From contig JAOANR010000006.1 in assembly GCA_030278955.1 (NCBI GenBank), positions 52,914,915 to 52,978,914 on the forward strand: a stretch of 64,000 nt of DNA. Reading direction: 5' to 3'. Below are positions 45,839 through 58,487 of the stretch, in pieces (position 1 is the stretch's first letter; the number at the start of each line of letters is the position of its first letter). Made by a program: the position numbers and the translations under genes. The stretch comes from Hygrophila difformis (taxonomy: Eukaryota; Streptophyta; Magnoliopsida; Lamiales; Acanthaceae). The notes under the pieces are model-generated. The model did not search any database, was not told the DNA's origin, and was given only the letters and a program-made list of their open reading frames with translations.

Positions 45839-46566
45839 TAGAGCTGTCAAAATGGGCTTGGCCGTTGGGCCAGCCCGCCCCCGCCTCCCAAAAGGGTGGA
45901 GTGGGCTGAATAAATAAAGGCCCGTTTGGAAGCAGGCCTAAACGGGCTAGCCCGCCTGAACCCGCCGTCGCTTGGGCTGGCCCGCGGCTGGTGCAGGCTA
46001 AGCCAAAATTTTAATTTATTTAATTTTTTGTTAAGTTTGTTATGAAAATCTAAATAATATATGTATTTGTAAGAATATTGATTAGTTGAATATTATTTGA
46101 GTTCATATATTTAATTTCATATTAGTTAATATAATTCAATGTATAATTTTTTTAATATAAAAAAATATAAATTGAATTATATTAACTAAATTAAATTAGA
46201 ATAATTTTAAAGCTCACTTTATATGACATGAGCTACTTAACAATACTTTTTCAACTAATTTTTTTCAAAAAAAGAATACTATACATTTAAACTAAAATTA
46301 TTTTAGATTTTATTAAAAATATATTTAATTTTAAAATTAGTTAATATATTTAATTTTGGATAAATAACAATATTATACAATTTATTATATAATTAAAAAT
46401 TAATTTATTAATTAAATAAAAAAAAACGCGGGCTAGCCCGCCTGGCCCGCAACCCGCCGGTGGGTTGGTCTGGGCTGAGGTTATTCTAGCCTGCCTAAGC
46501 CCGCGAAATGATGGGCTGGAGTGGGCTTGACACGTGTCGCCCCGCCGGCCCGTCTTGACACCTCTA
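45839..46566. mobile_element. hAT-type MITE (copy C)
   Basis: Same element as 35080-35802, with target copies CAAGCACT at 45831-45838 and 46567-46574. Identical insertion points show it was present before B and C separated. Confidence 0.95.
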
Positions 46567-47279
46567 CAAGCACTGCAATTCCCAATCCAAAACGAATCAA
46601 AAAAACAAAGAAAATGTTAATCCACACAAAGGGATTCAAGAAAGGGCAGACTAAAAATGATTATTTAGAGATACAATTAAATGCAGAAATTAATACTATC
46701 AAAGAAAAGAAAACAAATAGAGATCACATGTAAGTATTCAACATACCTGTTTCAGAAGTGACAGAGAGCCAAGAATAGCGATCTTCCTCTCAGAACTTGT
46801 TGCGCAATCGATCAACAGTAGGGCTTGTTCAATCGATCAAAACTTGTTGCGTTCAATCGTTCAATCGTTTAATCGATCATTCTGTCGCCTTCACTGCTGT
46901 GTAAAAACGAATGAAATTTCCAGTCGCCAACGCCACCAATCACTTCCACCCGCCACCGCCTATACTCTTCCTTTGATTTCCTTTCAAGAACCGACATTTC
47001 AGAAACATCCCCGAGAAATCGATCTTAGCGGCCTATCCACGTATACTCTCCCTTTGATTTCCTATCCGCCAGAAATTCAGCATCAACCGTTGATTCCTAA
47101 CTCCCATTTCTTGATCTTCTTCTCAATCGATCAACATGGCGAAAATTCAAACCACCTACGCAGAATTGGGGATCACATATTATGCCGTCCTATAGTCGTC
47201 TCCCTTTGATTTCCCGATCGATTATTTCACAGTTCCAGCGCCAGCGCCACAGCAATTCAATCGATCATTTCAAACATGG

Positions 47280-48215
47280 CCTCTAGTAACCACAGCGGCA
47301 GCAGCAGAAGCAAGTGCTAGAGCAATGGGTTGTGACAAATTGTTCTTATCCTTCAAGTAGTGTTAACCTGCTGTTGCTCATCTTTCCTATCCTGGACACC
47401 TTTTGCTCATCTTATCTGTTCCTATCCCGGACACCTCTGTTTTTATCCTAGCAGGGAACAAATCCTTATTAGATGCTAGTCCATGAATGGAACAGAAATG
47501 AGATCATTAGATGCTATTTTAATACGTCCCCGAATATGACCATGACCCTCTTCTGCTTGAACAATTCATAAACCAGCCCTTTGTTTAATCCTTTTTTTAA
47601 AAGTACAACTACAATCGATCTCACCAGAGTGATTTCTAAAGTCTAAAGGGCACACTATATAACAAAATATACACCCGAAAAATAAATAAAATAGAATGAA
47701 ATAACTAACAACTAACCAAATGATGGGAGTTCAAGTAACCACGGCAGCAGCAGCAGAACCAAGTAGTGTTAACCGTCTGTTGCTCATCTTTCCTGTTCCT
47801 ATCCCGGACACCTCTGTGCTTATCCTGGCAGGGAACAAATCCTTATTAGATGCTAGACCATGCATGGAACAGAAACGAGATCATTAGATGCTATTTTAAA
47901 AAGTCCCTGAATATGACCCTCTTCTGCTTGAACAATTCATAAACCAGCCCTTTGTTTAATGCCTTTTTTAAAAGTACAACGAAAATCGATCTCACCAGAG
48001 TGATTTCTAAAGTCTAAAGGGGAGAGAATAACATAATACAAAATTTCTTGCCAGAAATCTCTATGATCTTGTACACTATTGATTTTCTGAAAACTACTAT
48101 TAGACTGGGCCTTATACGAATCATGCTCCAAATAAAATCAAGAAAATCAGCCAGGAATTGCTTTTGTAGCACGATACATGTTGTGCGGCAGGGCGATAGT
48201 GCCCACAAAGAACTA
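47280..48215. repeat. Direct duplication of a flank module (copy C)
   Basis: It corresponds to 36516-37450 with very few changes (for example CACGGCAGC for CACGTCAGC, and ATACATGTTG for ATACCTGTTG). Confidence 0.85.
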
Positions 48216-50550
48216 TCTCAAAGGAGGAGAGAGTGCCCACCCTATCTAAACCAGATGCAATGCCATTTGAGACATGAATTCTGTCATTAATTCTGCCTTG
48301 TAAAATGCGAGCGAAATTAAGTTCTAAGCTAAGCTATATCATTTTAAAAAATAAGCCAAACTAAAGTTTCTTTGTAAAATAAGTTAATCAATATAATGAA
48401 TGAAAGTGAACTTCAGGAAATTGTTTATTAGCTCAGTTCTAAGCTAAGCTATATATCCTACTGAAAGGCAGCTATCTCAACTTGAAAATGGGACCGATTG
48501 GAATGGGATTAGGGAATTTCGGCAATGAAATTAGGCCAGACATAAACCAACTATATAGGTTAACTATATAGAGTACTACACCAACGCTAATTAAGTGAAG
48601 ACAAGTAGAGATGGGTAAAGATCAAAGTAAGAGTCCACGACAAGCACTTAAATGTTCATCTAGAGTCCAAAAGAAATCCATCATGCACTCAAAGTAACAA
48701 GAGTTGAAGATTCGTATTTGCCTAGTTTTAGGTAATTCGTCATTGTAATAACGATTATCTTAATGTTCCTGCACAATACACCTTTCTTTATACTGCTATC
48801 CAATTCATCCAGGAATATTCCGCACAATTGCTGACCATTTTTGGGGGCCATTTTGGTTCACCAATTCAATTATCTCTTCATTCTCCTAGTAGCCACACAT
48901 AAGAAGAATTAATAGAATGACCTCGTAAATAAAGAAATTCTCTCAACTTTTATCAATCCCACACATAATAGCCACACACTCAAAACATTGCATATGCAAC
49001 ATTAAGGCAACAACATATGTAAAACTAATACGGCCAAAACTAGCATAGCTCAAAAAATATCATTGGTGGCTCCATTGGTTTAATTAAGTCCAACATTTAA
49101 ATTCTTAAAAAAAAAAAAAATTAAAATACAATTGAAATCGAACCCACTAGATCGAGTTCTGAAGTCTAAATGGAGGTGATCTTGTAGGAGCAGAGGAGCT
49201 GCAACAAAGAAAAGGAGAGGAGAAGCCTTTAAAATTGATTTCCATCTTTATCATAAGCTTCTAGTGTTAATCCACCACAGATGTGTATAAGTGCAATTTT
49301 CTTCGTGGGCAAACATCTTACTCAGTTTTTGGAGTGTACAAAACCAAGAATTCCATAAAATCACCAAATGAAGAGACTAGAAGTATGCACAGAAATTAAA
49401 ACTACGAACATATGCAATGCCAGCAGGTAAGTACAATGAATAGCCTACAAGGGACAGATCATTTTCTAAGACTTTGAATAGAATAGAGAAGATGTTAATG
49501 TTAATGTTAAAAAGATGCAAGTGTGTGAAAGAATAGAGATAAAACTCACCACACTGCTGTAGAAATAAAAGAAGGAATTTTCCAGGAATCGGAGGATGAA
49601 CAAAAATCTTCCACTACAGACCGCCCAACCTTCCGTCGCGTTCATCTGCAAAATAATAGAGATCTCACTGCTGTGTAAAAAAGAATGAAATTTCCAGTTG
49701 CCACCGCCACCAATCTCCTCCCCCGCAGCCCTATACTCTCCTTTGATTTCCTTTGGTGGCTCCATTGGTTTCAAGAAGTTGAACAATTTAAATTTTTTCA
49801 AATTTTTTTTTTTTTTTCCAAAATACTACTAAACTGATCTCACCAGAGAGCGTTCTAGAGTCGAAAATAGAGAGCATAATAGAACACAAAGTTTATTGAC
49901 AGAAATCTCCATGATCCTGCACGCCATTGATTTTCAGAAAACTATTACCATAGATGAATCAAGCTCCAAACAATATCAAGTAAAGCAACGAGGAATTGTT
50001 TTTGTGCAAGATATGACCAGTACCATACCTGTTGTGCGGCAGTGGCGAGAAAGCAGACAACAGAGAGGCGGACAGCCAAATAAGCGAGCTAGGAGGTGGA
50101 CGGGTGGAGGTTGGTGCCGACGGCAGGCCTGAAATATTGGGGAACAGAGAAGAACATACACTCCCTTTAATTCTTAACCTCAGATTTCTTGATTTCTTGA
50201 TCTTCCCTCTCAAAACTTGTTGCGTTCAATCGATCGAAACTTGTTGCGATCAATCGTTCAACCATTCCCAGTCGCCTTCACTGCTGTGTAAAAAAGAATG
50301 AAACTTCCAGTCGCCAACGCCACCAATCTCCACCGCCCGCCCCGCCGCCGCAGCCCTATACTCTTCCTTTGATTTCCTTCGATCTTAGCGCCGCCATTTC
50401 TAATCTCCTACGCTGCCAAGTGCCAATCTCTTCCGCCTATCCGCCTATACTCTCCCTTTTATTTCCTAGCATCCGCGGTTGATTCCTTACTCCCATTTCT
50501 TGATTTATTATCGATCTTTCTTCTCGAAACTGTTGCTTCAATCGATCAAC

Positions 50551-50709
50551 ATGTTGAAGATTCAAACCACCTACGAAGAATTGGGGATCACATATTATGC
50601 CGCCCTATACACTCCCTTTGATTTCCTTTCAAGGACGGAGATTACAGGTGGTTTCACGATCGTGATCATTTCACAATTCCAGCGCCATCGCCACCCATCT
50701 CCAAACTGA
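50551..50709 (+). CDS. Conserved 52-codon ORF, copy C (doubtful gene)
   Basis: Third copy of the frame at 27356-27514 and 39783-39941. The nearby 36372/47136 versions are truncated by an early stop. Confidence 0.3.
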   Translation: MLKIQTTYEELGITYYAALYTPFDFLSRTEITGGFTIVIISQFQRHRHPSPN

Positions 50710-51081
50710 TTTTCAATTGACACCCCGAAATTCCTAAACCCCATTTCTTGATTTCTTCATCTTCCTCTCAGAAATTTGCGTTTAATCGATCAACAAGCCG
50801 GATTGTTGAACCACCACCATTCTGTCGCCTGATCTCCGCCGCCACCGCCCTATAGTCTCCCTTTGATTTCCTTTCAAAAACGAAAATTCCAGGTTGTTTT
50901 CGATCGCGATTATTTGACACTCTCAGCGCCAGCGCCACGGATCTCCAAATTGATTCTCAATTGACCCGAATAGACCCGAAATTCTATATAAGCTAGGCCC
51001 ATTTACCCTCCCACCGCCGTGATAACCGCCCCCTCCCTCACAACATCTATATATATGGCACCACCCCCACTCATTTTACTC

Positions 51082-51188
51082 GGCTTCAGCCTTCAAGAAG
51101 CCTTCTTCACTTAGTAGTGAAGAAGGCAGAAGGCTCTAAGCAGCCTTCGAAGGCTGAAGCCCCCATGAAGGAGCATTTGCTCCTTCAT
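51082..51188. repeat. Nested hairpin element (copy C)
   Basis: It has the same stems as at 27884-27991, all arms intact. Confidence 0.9.
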
Positions 51189-51587
51189 TAATTTATTAAT
51201 TTATTAATTAAATTATTAATAAAATATTTAATTTATTAAATTATTAATAAAATATTTAAATTAATAATTTATTAATAAAATATTTAAATTAATAAATTAT
51301 TAATAAAATATTTAATTTATTTATAATTATTTAAATTATTATTAAAATATTTAATTTATTAAATTATTAATAAAATATTTAAATTAAAAAATTATTTATT
51401 AAATTATTAATAAAATCTTTAATTTATTTTTAATTAAATAAATTATTATTAAAATATTTAATTTATTATATTATTAATTAAATTATTAATAAAATATTTA
51501 AATTAATCAATTATTAATTAAATTATATAAATTAATTATTAAATTATTAAATAAATAATTTATTAATAATCATTAAATTATTAACTA

Positions 51588-51621
<34 letters not shown>

Positions 51622-51940
51622 TTACAATTACTAAGTTATAGGTTATTAATAAATTATTTTTAAAATAGAAAAAGTACGTCGTGATCCACCTCGAGATTTT
51701 GATTTAATTTATTAAATTATTTATAAAATATTTAAATTTAAGAAATTATATAAATTATTATTAAATTATTAAAGAAATAATTTATTAATAATTATTAAAT
51801 TATTAACTAAATAACAATAATAATTATTACTTTTAGTCAAAAAATAATAATTATTACTATTATGTATAAATTAATAAGTTATAGGTTATTAATAAACCAT
51901 TAAATCATTCTTAAAATAATTAAATCATTCTTAAAATAGA
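51189..51940. repeat. AT-rich degenerate tract (copy C)
   Basis: It corresponds to 40421-41170, almost base for base, including the (AAT)n stretch at about 51590-51620. Confidence 0.9.
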
Positions 51941-52488
51941 AAGGGTAGATCGTGATGCGCCTCGAGATGTCAATTTCTTTTACGTCCACAATGGCTCGTC
52001 AACTCGGCATCATTCATGAGCCGCAGCTTTCGGTGTCTATATACATGTCCTTCTTTGAAGTTCTTTTTCGTGTTTAACTTTATCTTCTTTTTCGTTGGAC
52101 TTTTATTTCCCTTTCGCTTAAGATGAGGAGGAACTATCACCGGAAAAATACTACGTATTGAATCATATAAATATTATATTAATTTAATTTCTTTAAAAAT
52201 ATTACGTTATTATCTAAAAATAAATAAATTAGTAATAAAATAGTAATAATAAATTATTCTTAGATTATTTTGTTTGTTGGAAACCTATATAACCGTTATT
52301 TTTAAATTGTTAAACTATAAGTTAGATTAAATAATTGAATTATTACTTAAATTATGAATTTTTTTTAAAAAAATTGTTTAGTAAATATCCATTTATTATT
52401 TAAACTACTCCTATTATTAAATTATTAGATTAAAATAAAATACAAAATTCATAACCAAAAGATGTTTATGAAGATGTTTTTTTTTTTG

Positions 52489-54560
52489 AGGAAAGCGGCA
52501 TTTTATTCCAACCAAAATAGAAAGTGTTTTACATCAATCAATATGCTAAAAAACGCAGGTCCAAACTATCGGATTCAGACTTTTAGAGACAAACCAGTAT
52601 ATAGTCACGGAGATATCAAAATACATAACCTTCAATAATCCCCGGTCGGCACCACTCCCAAGATCTCGAAATGAAGTCACATATGAGGCATCAAAATGAC
52701 AACCATGAACTTGTTACAACAGCACATTCCCCTGCTTCAAATACTCAGAACAAGTGCAACAAAACCAAAGGGCCTATGGAAGTGTGCATGGTGCATGAAT
52801 GATAGGCAGGATTAGAAAGAGGAAAGAAACGGCTAGCGGGGGTTGAAAAAAATCCACTGTGACTGGACATGCTATGCTTCCACGTGAAATGCAACAAGAA
52901 TTCATCAAATAAAGCACCAAGGCATTCGGCAAGAACACTGAGGAAATAGGACTCTGCCGAGCTATCTCTACAACCGATCACTAGTTATATAAAAGTAGCA
53001 AACCTCGTATTCAAAGTAACCCAGATCCCCAATACCATCAATATCTCTATCTTAACCTCTTTTTTTTTTATATATATATATATATATTTTTTTTTTCTTC
53101 TTTTTTTTTTCTCTCTTCTTTTTTCATGGTATGAAAACCTTGTTCTCCCATACATCTGTTCTCTATGCTTATTACTACTCCTCTTCTCCATTTTTTTTCA
53201 AACAAGATTGCCCGAATACTCCTACCAAATAATAGAGACTCTGACCCCAGCAAATTAGTGTAGAAGATTGAACATGAACACACTATATGCCCACCCAAAC
53301 ATTGACTGCCCGAATCACACCCACCTCTTTCAAACAGACCATCCAACCCCCTGCAGTTTTCAGTAACAAGGATAGCAGCACCCCAACATTTGACATATGA
53401 ACCTCTACAGGAAATTTTGCAACTCCCAAGTATGGAGGAGGCTAGGGATTTAGACAGAATATGAAAATCTCAGAGATAGCAACCAAGGTGGTGAGTTAAG
53501 AGATGGTGGATCAGTATGATTCGAAAGGAGACTGCCCTTATCCGTTTCAATGCACTGAAGAGATTTGAAGCAAGCAGAACATGTGTTTAAGCATATTCAA
53601 GGTTATCAAAATGAGCCACACATGAGCAACACATATTCAAGCAGAACATCCCAATGAAATTTGAGCATTAGAAACTTGAAACTCACCAGGTAGTATGTCA
53701 GTTGCCGCGCTCTACATAATAAGATAATAAGAACCCTCCATACCTAGCAGTTGACGACGCTTTAGCAAGAACCTTACAAACCCAAGTATTTCCAACCTCC
53801 TGAGCATCGCCAGTAGCAGCCTCAAAATAAGCAGCAGCATTTTAAACATCAGCAACAGCAACTCTAAACGTCAAACAGCACCAGTAGTCTACTAGGTAAC
53901 AAGTAGCAGTCATGCAGCATCGGGGGCGTGTGTCACCAGCGGGAGAAAAGCACAGCCACACCTTCATAACATTGTATATCAGCAGCATCACGATTTAGCA
54001 GCAGCAGCAGCTCTCATACCAAGTTATTATCAGCACGCCAAAAATCATTAGCAGCATCACCATTTAGCAGCAGCAGCTCTCAATCCATTCTACCATCTTT
54101 CCTTCTAGACATAATCTTGCAGTCTCAGACCATCACGAAATTTATTCACATCTCCTTGGGCCGAGTATCCGCCAAATTATATCAGCTTCTCTTGAAAAGC
54201 CTGTTACTCTCTATCGGCTAAAACACCTATTCAAGAAAAACACAACAAACCCGCAATACCAAAAAACCACCAAATGACCCTATACCTCAAAAAAACTTCA
54301 AGATTTTAACCTGAACAATTTCCAGGACATCAACCCCTAACATTTTTATTTAATCCCTCACCCACTGGTCTCCCATCCCCCATAGCCCCCCGACATGCCC
54401 ACTAGTCAGCTAGCCCGAGACACTCACTCAAACTCTATCATTATTTATTTATTTAATTATTTATTTATTTTTTTTTATGAAGGATTATATGGCAACAGCA
54501 ACACCCTCTAACCTAATTGTCTGAATAGCATCTAATCACAAATATGGATGAAAGTCTTAT
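52489..54560 (-). other. LINE 3' non-coding region or older insert; no gene seen
   Basis: It contains a (TA)n plus T-rich stretch (53068-53115) and a region of CAGCAGCA repeats (53780-54085) with AGCAGCAGCAGC and CACCATTTAGCAGCAGCAGC occurring twice. No coding frame is recognised. Confidence 0.5.
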
Positions 54561-54567
54561 CCTCAAG

Positions 54568-54850
54568 CTAATACCACTCTTCCCTGCACCTAGTTCTCAG
54601 AGCCCCACTCCTAGCCCATTTGTCCACCAATTCGTTTCGCTCTCTCATTATGTGTTGAACACAAACTCCCCCTCCGAAATTAAACACTGAAAGGATAGGA
54701 GCCATCAGATAATGAAATATCCATGGCACTGCTTCCGACCTGTTCAGCATAATTAAACAAATAAACTCCATTTGCCCGCCAAACAGATGCCCAAGCTGCT
54801 ACCTCCATTCCACACGTAGATGTTCGATCAGATAAAATTCAGAAGCCACC
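54568..54850 (-). pseudogene. Second, partial RNase H-like fragment in the LINE
   Basis: ILSDRTSTCGMEVAAWASVW, SVFNFG and VQHIMRERNELVDKWARSGA followed by REEWY-stop repeat the second half of the RNase H domain at 55128-55490 in diverged form. It lies downstream on the same strand, so the LINE carries a tandem partial RNase H, or two related LINEs are fused. Confidence 0.7.
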
Positions 54851-55127
54851 CTGAAGCAGACAACAAAATAACTCCAAACTCCTGAGAAGTTGACGGCAGT
54901 ACCTGCAGACATTATTGAGTGAATTTATCATGAAGCGCAGAAGTTCTGAGACACTCAATATTTGCCAAAGAAACCGCAGCTAAAAAACTGGAACTTGAAA
55001 CCAAACCAAGCTACTCCTCTCCACTGATACACTCCAAATATCAGTACCATTCCTCCACCAACCCATTGCCGGATGCTCCAAGCTTAGCCTAATAGTCAGC
55101 AAGCGAGTTGCGCTCTCTTAAAATGTG

Positions 55128-55490
55128 TTAGAACCGCACTTCACCTGCGCATTGTAAAACCGAAAGGATCGGACCAAAATGTTCACGAAATCTCCAAGGA
55201 GCAGACCCCGGGGTTTCAATCCACTTCACAACATTAACTGAGTCACACTCAAAAACAATCTTTTGAAGGGGGAAGCCTTGATCACGTAACAAAGCGACAC
55301 AGACCCGATTAATGGCTTTGATTTCAGCCTCCCCCGAATCCGTCACACCGATATAGTCGGATAAAATGAAGATCACTTCACCTCTATCATCCCTAATCAC
55401 CCCTCCGATCCCCGCCCGGCCCGGATTTCCAAGTGATGAGCCGTCCGTATTGATTTTCCACCACCCTTGGAGAGGCCGAATCCATGTCAA
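55128..55490 (-). pseudogene. LINE RNase H domain
   Basis: WKINTDGSSLGNPGRAGIGG and VIRDDRGEVIFILSDYIG, EAEIKAINRVCVALL and FECDSVNVVKWI are the core of a plant LINE RNase H. The catalytic acidic residues (D of NTDGS, E of EAEI, D of ECDS) are visible. A stop after EVRF precedes HILRERNSLADY, so the C-terminus is broken. Confidence 0.9.
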
Positions 55491-55822
55491 TCCTCATCGA
55501 GAGATCTTAGGCCTGGCCTTCCGAATCTGCGTTAGGCCATCAAGCAGATCCCCCCCCATACCACAAGAAAGAGTACCTGCTGTTTTAGAAGTAGAAGTCC
55601 ACCAAAATCCCACACGCCACTTGACTTCTTCAATAGCTTCTCTGCAATCCACTTGTTTCCCTTTTGAAGACAGATTCGTTTATGAACTTCCAGATTGTCC
55701 ATATGATCACCAAAGCTGTAACCAGCCACAATTCCCTCTGCTCCTGTTTCATGTGACAACCGAGCACCATTCAAGCAGCATGCCGACACTTCCAGGACAT
55801 GCCCAAGCAATACCTAACCATC

Positions 55823-56835
55823 TTACACTTTGATACCACAGCGAGCCCGCAAACTCACACCTGCAAAAAAGATGGTCAATCGATTCGACTTCCCCCCACA
55901 ACATCCGCATTGAACATTCAAAGACGGAAGACAGTTTCTCTTCACGAGTTCTTCCTTAGCGCATAGTGGAGGAGTTTCCATGCTAATAATCTCGCCTTCT
56001 TTGGGACTTTTATTCTCCACAATGTCCGCCACATATGTTTCAGGTTCCCCTCCCCACCACCAACTGAAAGTGACCCGCACGATTGAATAGAAAATCTTCC
56101 AGTGCCCTCATGTGTCCACACCGCTTGGTCCTCCAAAAATTGACTCAATTTCACCCTGTTGATCGTAGCCAGAAATTCATTCCAAATATCAACCTCCCAT
56201 CCGAATAGTGATCTCCTCAGCTCGATTTTCCAACACCATACTAAACCCTCCCAGCCACCATATTCCGATATCAACCCGCTCTTGTTTGAAGCCAAAGAGA
56301 ACAGTCTGGGAAAGAGAGCTTTAAGAGACCTTCCTTCCAACACCCAAGTATCCTCCCAAAACCTAGTTAATTTCCCGTTCCCCACAGAAATTCTAAGGCC
56401 GCATGTGCTGTTGCAATCGCTTACCCTCCCCCACGATCTGCTAATGTTTCCCCACACAGACCTACACTCTACTGCACCCGGCACCAATGGAGATAGTCCC
56501 CCATAATATTTTTTGTCAATTACCGATTTCCATAATGAATTCTCCTTCCCGAATCTCCATCTCCACTTGAAAAGAAGAGCCTCATTAAACCGCTGAACAT
56601 TCCATATGCTCAACCCACCAGCATCTCTGTTACAGCAGATTTTATCCCACCCAATAGTATGCAATTTCCTACGCCCCTCCAAATCATTCCAAAAGAAACC
56701 CCTTTTGATTTTTTCTAGTCTATCCGCCACCACCCTAGGGATCTTAAAAATAGAAAGAAAGTAAACGGGAAGGCTGCTCAGAATTGAATTGATCAGACAC
56801 AGGCGGCCCGCCTGAGTCAGACAGCTTCCTTCCAC
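55823..56835 (-). pseudogene. LINE reverse transcriptase C-terminus and zf-RVT region
   Basis: The frame at 55942-56835 reads SCLTQAGRLCLINSILSSLP, FKIPRVVADRLEKIKRGFFW, GWDKICCNRDAGGLSIWNV and ends in VPKKARLLAWKLLHYAL. This is the standard end of plant LINE ORF2 leading into the zinc-binding zf-RVT segment. The catalytic FADD box is missing through 5' truncation. A frameshift near 55950-56000 moves on to KEELVKRNCLPSLNVQCGCC, with the cysteine cluster of the zf-RVT domain. Confidence 0.9.
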
Positions 56836-56889
56836 CCGGACAGTTTGTTCTCCATTTTATCTAATATAGGATGCCACAGTGAAGCACCG

Positions 56890-57548
56890 TTTATATAATA
56901 ACATATATTATTAAATGTTTATTAGTAAAAAAATAGATCATTAGTAAAAAAAAATATTTATATAATAACATATATTGTATTTGATTAAATAGAATAAATA
57001 AAAAAAATATAATGATAAGAGGGTCAAATCGATTAATACTAAAAAGTTAGGGGACTAAAATTGGTTATTAAGAAAGATAAAGGATTAAATTGGTTAATAA
57101 GAATATAATTAAGAGGAGTCAAATGATGAAATTGGTTCAATTATGGTACTTCGGGGACGATTTTAGCAATTACCAAAATTAAAGAATGAAATTAATAATT
57201 AAAGATACTTACCAGAATAAGTTGATTGCTATTTTTCCTAAGAACCAATGTCTTATTTGTTACAATAATTATTCCTAAAACCACCGAAAATACTCTTTTA
57301 ACTATTGCTCGCTGCTTGTACTTACATAATTCAAATCACGTACCCAAAAGATGATAATTCAAATCATATGCTTATCAATATTAAGACATAAGAACCGTCT
57401 GGAGTGTGTGTTATACCAATCCATTCATCTCACTATGACGCTGTTGTCTATACGAGGCCGTATGTGGTACACGACCACGAACGCCTGAAGTAATAAAGAA
57501 ACATATATATTAATAACATGAGATAATACAGAAAATAAAAAAAAAGCA
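56890..57548. other. Copy C continuation after the LINE; no gene seen
   Basis: It matches 41735-42325 of copy B, with a local duplication of the ATTAGTAAAAAAA segment at the LINE border. Confidence 0.6.
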
Positions 57549-57750
57549 CCGGCCGGCCAGTCTAAGCCAAGAACGGCGGCCGTTTGCATCATTGTGCAAA
57601 CGTCCAGGGGTGGACGTTTGCATCAAAATGGCCAAGGACATCCCGTTCAATGTGAAAATAGAAAAAAAAAGTACACTGTTGGACGTTCGTCTAACAAATC
57701 AAACGACAAGTATGTCGTTTGCTTCTACATGGCCATGGATATCCATGGCC
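57549..57750. repeat. Palindrome cluster (copy C)
   Basis: Four successive inverted repeats: GTTTGCA...TGCAAAC (57582-57601), TGCAAACGTCCA-GGGG-TGGACGTTTGCA (57595-57622), CAAACGACA-AGTA-TGTCGTTTG (57700-57721) and GGCCATGGATATCCATGGCC (57731-57750). The first two share an arm, so they are alternative foldings. Confidence 0.9.
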
Positions 57751-58045
57751 GTTTGCCCCAACACTTGAAAAAAAAATAAAAAACAAAAAAAATAATACAA
57801 AAGAAAGCAACCAGACCATATAACATGTACTGCACAAATCATACTCCATGTTCCAACATATCCCAATAGATCCAAATGCAACATACTCCGTAATGTGAAC
57901 AACTAAAAAAAAAAAGAAAAAAAAAACCCTAAGCCAAGAACCGCGAATAGAAATGGGAAGAAGAAAGTTTGCAACCAAAAAATAAAAATGCCTACCTCCT
58001 ATAATACTTAATACAAATGTGATACAAATCAAACATGTAATCAAC

Positions 58046-58303
58046 TACTCCCTCCGTTCCTTAAGAATTGCAACATTATTGCATTTCACGTATCCAATGC
58101 ACAAGTTTATCGCTTCATATCTTAAATGGAATATAAAAATTATAAAAATTAGATATTCTAAAACTACGCGATTATGCGAATCCAACAATATACTACTTGA
58201 TTAGGTTTATTTTATATAACTGTGTTAAAAACTTAAATCAAAGTTACTTAATAAATAGTAACAACTATGCAAATGTTTTATTCTTTAAGAAATGGAGGGA
58301 GTA
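58046..58303. mobile_element. Stowaway-type MITE (copy C)
   Basis: Same element and position as 42836-43092, ends CTCCCTCCGTTCCTTAAG and TTAAGAAATGGAGGGAG within TA. Confidence 0.92.
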
Positions 58304-58487
58304 TACGTAAAAAGCTTGAAACCATGGGAAAAAAAACCCATTTAGTCCCATAAGTTTTTTTAATTTCTAAAATCATCCCACAAATATGGAATTAGACGGA
58401 CCCGTCCTGAACCCGGTTTTTTCGCTAATTTTCACTGAACCCGTCTCATAACTATCCTAATAGAGGAATGGGTTCGGCAATGATTAG

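Larger units (their letters stand above)
52477..56889 (-). mobile_element. 5'-truncated L1-type LINE inserted in copy C
   Basis: A T run at 52477-52488 is the poly(A) tail on the minus strand, preceded on that strand by GGAATAAAATGCCGC. Coding remnants at the other side are the end of reverse transcriptase, the zf-RVT region and RNase H. The 5' end is lost at about 56889, as is usual for incomplete reverse transcription. Copy B lacks the insertion (41715 region). Flanking sequence on the right is rearranged (a repeated ATTAGTAAAAAAA stretch), so no clean target duplication is visible. Confidence 0.88.
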
